Shown: piece after piece, positions 60,922-64,000 of the stretch
How positions within the stretch are numbered: the first letter of the stretch is position 1
Layout of the letters: each line of letters starts with the position of its first letter
DNA from: Flavihumibacter solisilvae
GTDB lineage: Bacteria; Bacteroidota; Bacteroidia; Chitinophagales; Chitinophagaceae
Assembly (NCBI RefSeq): GCF_000814475.1
Contig: NZ_JSVC01000001.1
Span: 62,001-126,000 of the forward strand
Direction: 5' to 3'
Length of the DNA: 64,000 nucleotides
Notes under the pieces: model-generated
What the model was told of the DNA's origin: nothing
The model's database searches: none
Seen by the model: only the letters and a program-made list of their open reading frames with translations
Made by a program: the position numbers and the translations under genes

Positions 60922-62199
60922 TCAGGCCATTTCCATTTGCGGAGCGGGATTGACTGAAGACATTTTTGATTTAATCAGCCTGTGGACGCGGAAAATCAGG
61001 AAGATGCTGACGAGGGTAATTGTCATAACGACATATCCGACCGTGTTATAATGTTCGAGTGGGCTATATTGGTCTTTTTGTGCAACGATCATACCTGCTA
61101 CCGCTGCTGCGACCCCGCCGGCGATCTGCTGCAATGAGCTGTTGATACTCATGAATGCACCACGGTCCTGCATTTCAGGAATTGCACTAACCAAAGCGGT
61201 TGATGGAACCATGCGGCTCATGATGCCGATCATCATCAGCACATTAAAAGTCACCACGATCCAGAATGAAATTGGCGGAAGGTTGGTATAAATTCCTACC
61301 ATAACCATCATCCATACCGATGCAAATGCGAATAGTTTGAATTTGTCGATCTTGTCGCTTAGCCGACCTACCAGCGGCATGACAACAAGGGAACTGATAC
61401 CAGCGATCATGAAAAGTTCAGGTAATTCCTGTTGACTAATTCCAAGGTTATTTACTGAGTAAGCACTTCCGAAGGGCATCATCATGAATCCGCCAATAGA
61501 CAGCAATGCGGTGGCGGTAAATCCAATCCGGTAATGCCTGTTGGATATAGTATGAACCAGGTGGATTATCGGTGAACGGTCATGTTGTACGGCAAGGTGC
61601 GAAATGACTGGCTTAAGCCCAAACCCGATGAGTGTGGCGACAACGACAGCGAGGGCAGCCACCATCCAGAAAGGTGCTTCCCAGCCCCAGGCGTTGGCCA
61701 GGTACAGGCCGATGGGAATACCAAGCACCTGGCTGGCACCGAATCCCATCTGTACAAAACCCATTACCCTGCCCCGCTGTTGCAGCGAAAACAGGTCGGT
61801 GATTATGGCCATTGAAATCGACCCGATCACTCCCCCGAAAAGGCCGGTAATGATCCGTGCAGCTACAAGGGCAGGATAGCTTTGTGCGAGTCCGCAAAAG
61901 ACGGTCCCCACAATAAATCCTGAATAGAAGAACAACAATAATTTCTTACGGTCAAATTTGTCGGCGAACCCCGCTGTAAGCAGTCCAGAGATTCCTGCAC
62001 TGAAAGCATATGCAGAAACAGCAAAACCGAAATCTTGAGGTTTCAGCTTTAGCGATTTCATGAGCAGATCACCGAGCGGTGACATGACCATAAAATCGAG
62101 GATGACAGTAAACTGTGTTACTGCCAGGATGAATATGACAAACTTCTGGTAACGAGTCATCGCGGGTACATCCGCTTTCTTTGTTTCCATGGGTCTCAT
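60922..62199 (-). CDS. MFS transporter, DHA1-type
   Basis: This 425-residue inner-membrane protein has twelve predicted helices. The major-facilitator signature between helices 2 and 3 is GFADKFDRKKLLLFFY, and antiporter-type motif C is near helix 5 (GFVQMGFGASQVLGIPIGLYLA). It belongs to the drug:proton antiporter or sugar-efflux branch (arabinose efflux permease type). No regulator is adjacent. Substrate not known. ATG at 62190 is an alternative start. Confidence 0.88.
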   Translation of the reverse strand: MRPMETKKADVPAMTRYQKFVIFILAVTQFTVILDFMVMSPLGDLLMKSLKLKPQDFGFAVSAYAFSAGISGLLTAGFADKFDRKKLLLFFYSGFIVGTVFCGLAQSYPALVAARIITGLFGGVIGSISMAIITDLFSLQQRGRVMGFVQMGFGASQVLGIPIGLYLANAWGWEAPFWMVAALAVVVATLIGFGLKPVISHLAVQHDRSPIIHLVHTISNRHYRIGFTATALLSIGGFMMMPFGSAYSVNNLGISQQELPELFMIAGISSLVVMPLVGRLSDKIDKFKLFAFASVWMMVMVGIYTNLPPISFWIVVTFNVLMMIGIMSRMVPSTALVSAIPEMQDRGAFMSINSSLQQIAGGVAAAVAGMIVAQKDQYSPLEHYNTVGYVVMTITLVSIFLIFRVHRLIKSKMSSVNPAPQMEMA

Positions 62200-62225
62200 A
62201 ACGTTTTGGTACCGAAAATGTTGAA

Positions 62226-64000
62226 TTAGCTTTTCCTCAATCTTTCTATTTCTGCAATGAATTTATCCGCAACTAATTGGAAGCCGCTGTTGGTCGGATG
62301 GATCTCATCGAACCAGCTGTCGCGGGGCACGAGTCCGCGCACATCAATGTAGGTGATCCTGTTTGGAAATCGTTGCACTGCGACCTGGAGGCGATCGTTG
62401 AACTGATCGACCATGAAACTGATCAGCTGTTCCCTTTCAGCCTGCGGTTCAATTTTCTTTTCAATCATGTATTTGCCCAGCCAGCTTGTTTTTTTAGGTT
62501 CTGCAGTTGTGTTAACAGGGATAATATAATCATAACTATGTGTGAGTATATGTATCTGTGGATGGGTGTTAAGTAATTCAGCAAACATTTCGATGTACCA
62601 GTCCTGGAGCTTGTCCAGCTTATTGAAAAATGTTTCGTTCAGGTATCGTCGTGGTGTATTGTCATTCGCATCCGGAGTTTCTCTCAACGATCCCCTGAAC
62701 TGTTCACCGAGAATATCGTTACCACCGCCGCTTACCAGGAAGAAGTCAGCCTTTTCACGGTTCAGGGCCGGCAGGTACTCTCTTTTTTTCATATAGTTTT
62801 CCAGGGTATCGCCTGCTTCTGAAAAACTGCAAACAGCATACAGCCTGTACAGATGATCAAGGATATCCCTCACCAGGATGGGATATTGGAACCATGAATC
62901 ACCTTCTGCAACGATCCGCAGTTTTCCGGTTGCTTTCAGTTTCTGGTAAAGCTTTCTCCTGTGCATGGTTTCGATCGTATTGGCAAGCCACAATTTGACA
63001 TCACCCCAAAGTCCACGCTGTTCCTCCGGAAGTTTAATTCCCTCCTTAAGAACGAGCTTTGTTGGCTGTCCGTTTTCGTCCGATACCAGATCGTAATACA
63101 AACCGGCAGCAAACCAGGCCATGTCTTCGTTGTTCAACATCGCCTGGAGGGAAGCGGTATCGGGAAGGTTATATACGGGGTTCTTGTAAAGGAGGTGAAG
63201 CGGCTGGGTAGTCCAGCCGGTAAAGCTTACCACTTCCTTGTCAATCTCGAGTCCCCTGGTTTCCAGCGACAATGATTTAGGTTTGTTGAGCGTTACCGGT
63301 GGAGGCAAGGGCCCCAGTACAAGTTCTTCAGCGTTGAACAGGTCAGTACTGGCAATGAATTTAACAGACTCGACACTTACTGGCCAGTTGTATTCTTTTA
63401 CAAAATCATCAAGCGAGTATGGGATTGTCGACTTACCATTAATGCTTAGTTTGAACGATTCACCAGCTGCCAGCAGCTTCACCCTATCAGGAACAAGATC
63501 AAGAAAGCAGCGGAATGCATTTGTGAGGTAAACTGCAGCCACATAGAGACGCTGATCGCTTTTATTGTGAACTGTAATTTCTATTGCGCCTGCCCATTTG
63601 CCGTTCACATTTTCATATTCTAGCGTTACTGTATCAGCGTTAGGTTCAAGCTGCACTTTATCTTTATTATTCAAAACGCGGTTTACAGTGATCTCCAGGG
63701 GTCCGGTTACATTAGGGGCATCACGGTTTTCCAGCTGTCGGATAAAATGCCAGCGGGATATATGACGAAGCTGTTCGACTAGAGGATCAACATCATCTTC
63801 ACCAACAAATGAAACAGGCTGAACAAGAGGTCGGAATTGATCACCGGGACGAGTTAGGATAGCTTCGCCACCCCTGATGTGAAGCGTATAGTCAGCAGCA
63901 CGGGTAAATGTTCCGTCGGTTCCCTGGAATTCAAAATGCCCACCTGATTTCGCGATCAGTTTTTCAACCAGTGATTCGAGGTCACTCGGGTTGCCGTTGA
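62226..64000 (-). CDS. Large SGNH-hydrolase protein, 5' end outside window
   Basis: The frame stays open through the right window edge (codons traced without a stop to base 64000), so at least 590 residues are present and the TTG at 63674 is internal. The C-terminal part (about the last 230 residues) is an SGNH/GDSL-like hydrolase: EGDSW (block I, Ser), SGGGNDI (block III) and DEIHPTNSGF (block V, Asp and His). The central region is a beta-sandwich with an ITVHNKSDQRLYVAAVYL strand. The part near the window edge includes HISRWHFIRQLEN, which reminds me of linker regions in large caspase-like proteins, but no caspase motif is in the window. Probably cytosolic. Confidence 0.75.
   Translation of the reverse strand, partial: NGNPSDLESLVEKLIAKSGGHFEFQGTDGTFTRAADYTLHIRGGEAILTRPGDQFRPLVQPVSFVGEDDVDPLVEQLRHISRWHFIRQLENRDAPNVTGPLEITVNRVLNNKDKVQLEPNADTVTLEYENVNGKWAGAIEITVHNKSDQRLYVAAVYLTNAFRCFLDLVPDRVKLLAAGESFKLSINGKSTIPYSLDDFVKEYNWPVSVESVKFIASTDLFNAEELVLGPLPPPVTLNKPKSLSLETRGLEIDKEVVSFTGWTTQPLHLLYKNPVYNLPDTASLQAMLNNEDMAWFAAGLYYDLVSDENGQPTKLVLKEGIKLPEEQRGLWGDVKLWLANTIETMHRRKLYQKLKATGKLRIVAEGDSWFQYPILVRDILDHLYRLYAVCSFSEAGDTLENYMKKREYLPALNREKADFFLVSGGGNDILGEQFRGSLRETPDANDNTPRRYLNETFFNKLDKLQDWYIEMFAELLNTHPQIHILTHSYDYIIPVNTTAEPKKTSWLGKYMIEKKIEPQAEREQLISFMVDQFNDRLQVAVQRFPNRITYIDVRGLVPRDSWFDEIHPTNSGFQLVADKFIAEIERLRKS

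Noticed and set aside
63674-63674. Start of the SGNH protein at 63674
   Set aside because: The codon is TTG and the frame continues without a stop to the window end, so it is internal.

Overview
The window looks like a chromosomal segment of a Bacteroidota bacterium, most likely a member of the Chitinophagaceae. The reasons are the SusC/SusD pair, a Bacteroidota-type -7 element (TAnnTTTG) that can be recognised at one or two starts, lineage-typical families (DUF5723-OmpA, DUF4412, DUF2975 with its HTH partner, DUF1203) and secreted multi-domain glycosidases. I saw no rRNA, tRNA, insertion sequence, CRISPR array or prophage gene. No gap between genes exceeds about 220 bases.

Layout. 1-3.1 kb: the end of an M1 peptidase, then a tightly coupled run of a small ORF, an MtfA-like zinc peptidase and a CapA-like protein. 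3.1-8.5 kb: an MDR dehydrogenase, a DUF2975/XRE pair behind a 26-bp palindrome, a PAS histidine-kinase-like protein with a degenerate ATPase domain, and an AraC regulator, small membrane protein and flavin oxidoreductase cluster. 8.6-24.5 kb: a polysaccharide utilization locus (PUL) with SusC, SusD, a TIM-barrel/SUMF fusion, a six-hairpin glycosidase, a GH127 beta-L-arabinofuranosidase and a second DUF1680 enzyme. A LacI regulator is divergent from the second enzyme. A palindromic site between LacI and that enzyme recurs in front of susC, so one regulator may control both transcription units. 24.5-34.3 kb: housekeeping and envelope genes (Zn ribbon, TerC, DedA, OmpA), a serine hydrolase-ChbG deacetylase fusion, and an ArsR-SRPBCC operon with twin palindromes between two VOC genes.

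34.3-39.4 kb is the most unusual part. A macro-like/TIR fusion protein sits 10 bp downstream of a patatin phospholipase. Divergent from them is a lipoprotein with an internal duplication, which converges with an M19-type amidohydrolase. The domain combination (nucleotide or ADP-ribose binding, TIR, phospholipase) resembles bacterial NAD-signalling or immune modules, but no known system type fits it. 39.5-44.8 kb: RtcB with an unrecognised upstream partner, a GNAT protein, pirin, a DUF502 protein, a DUF1203 protein and a cupin.

44.8-60.1 kb: a coherent L-rhamnose locus on the minus strand. It has a secreted GH78 alpha-L-rhamnosidase, RhaT symporter, fused aldolase/dehydrogenase, RhaI-type isomerase and FGGY kinase. 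These are followed by a large lipoprotein combining ThuA, PQQ-type sugar dehydrogenase, PKD and cytochrome c domains, and by a TonB receptor without a SusD partner. A GntR regulator is divergent. With the arabinofuranosidase PUL, this suggests growth on plant cell-wall pectin or arabinose- and rhamnose-decorated glycans. 60.1-64 kb: a DUF4412 protein, an MFS exporter and a large SGNH-hydrolase protein whose reading frame runs off the window end.

Five intergenic sites carry tandem 8-nt units close to TSAATARG. Two other intergenic sites carry 11-bp tandem repeats.
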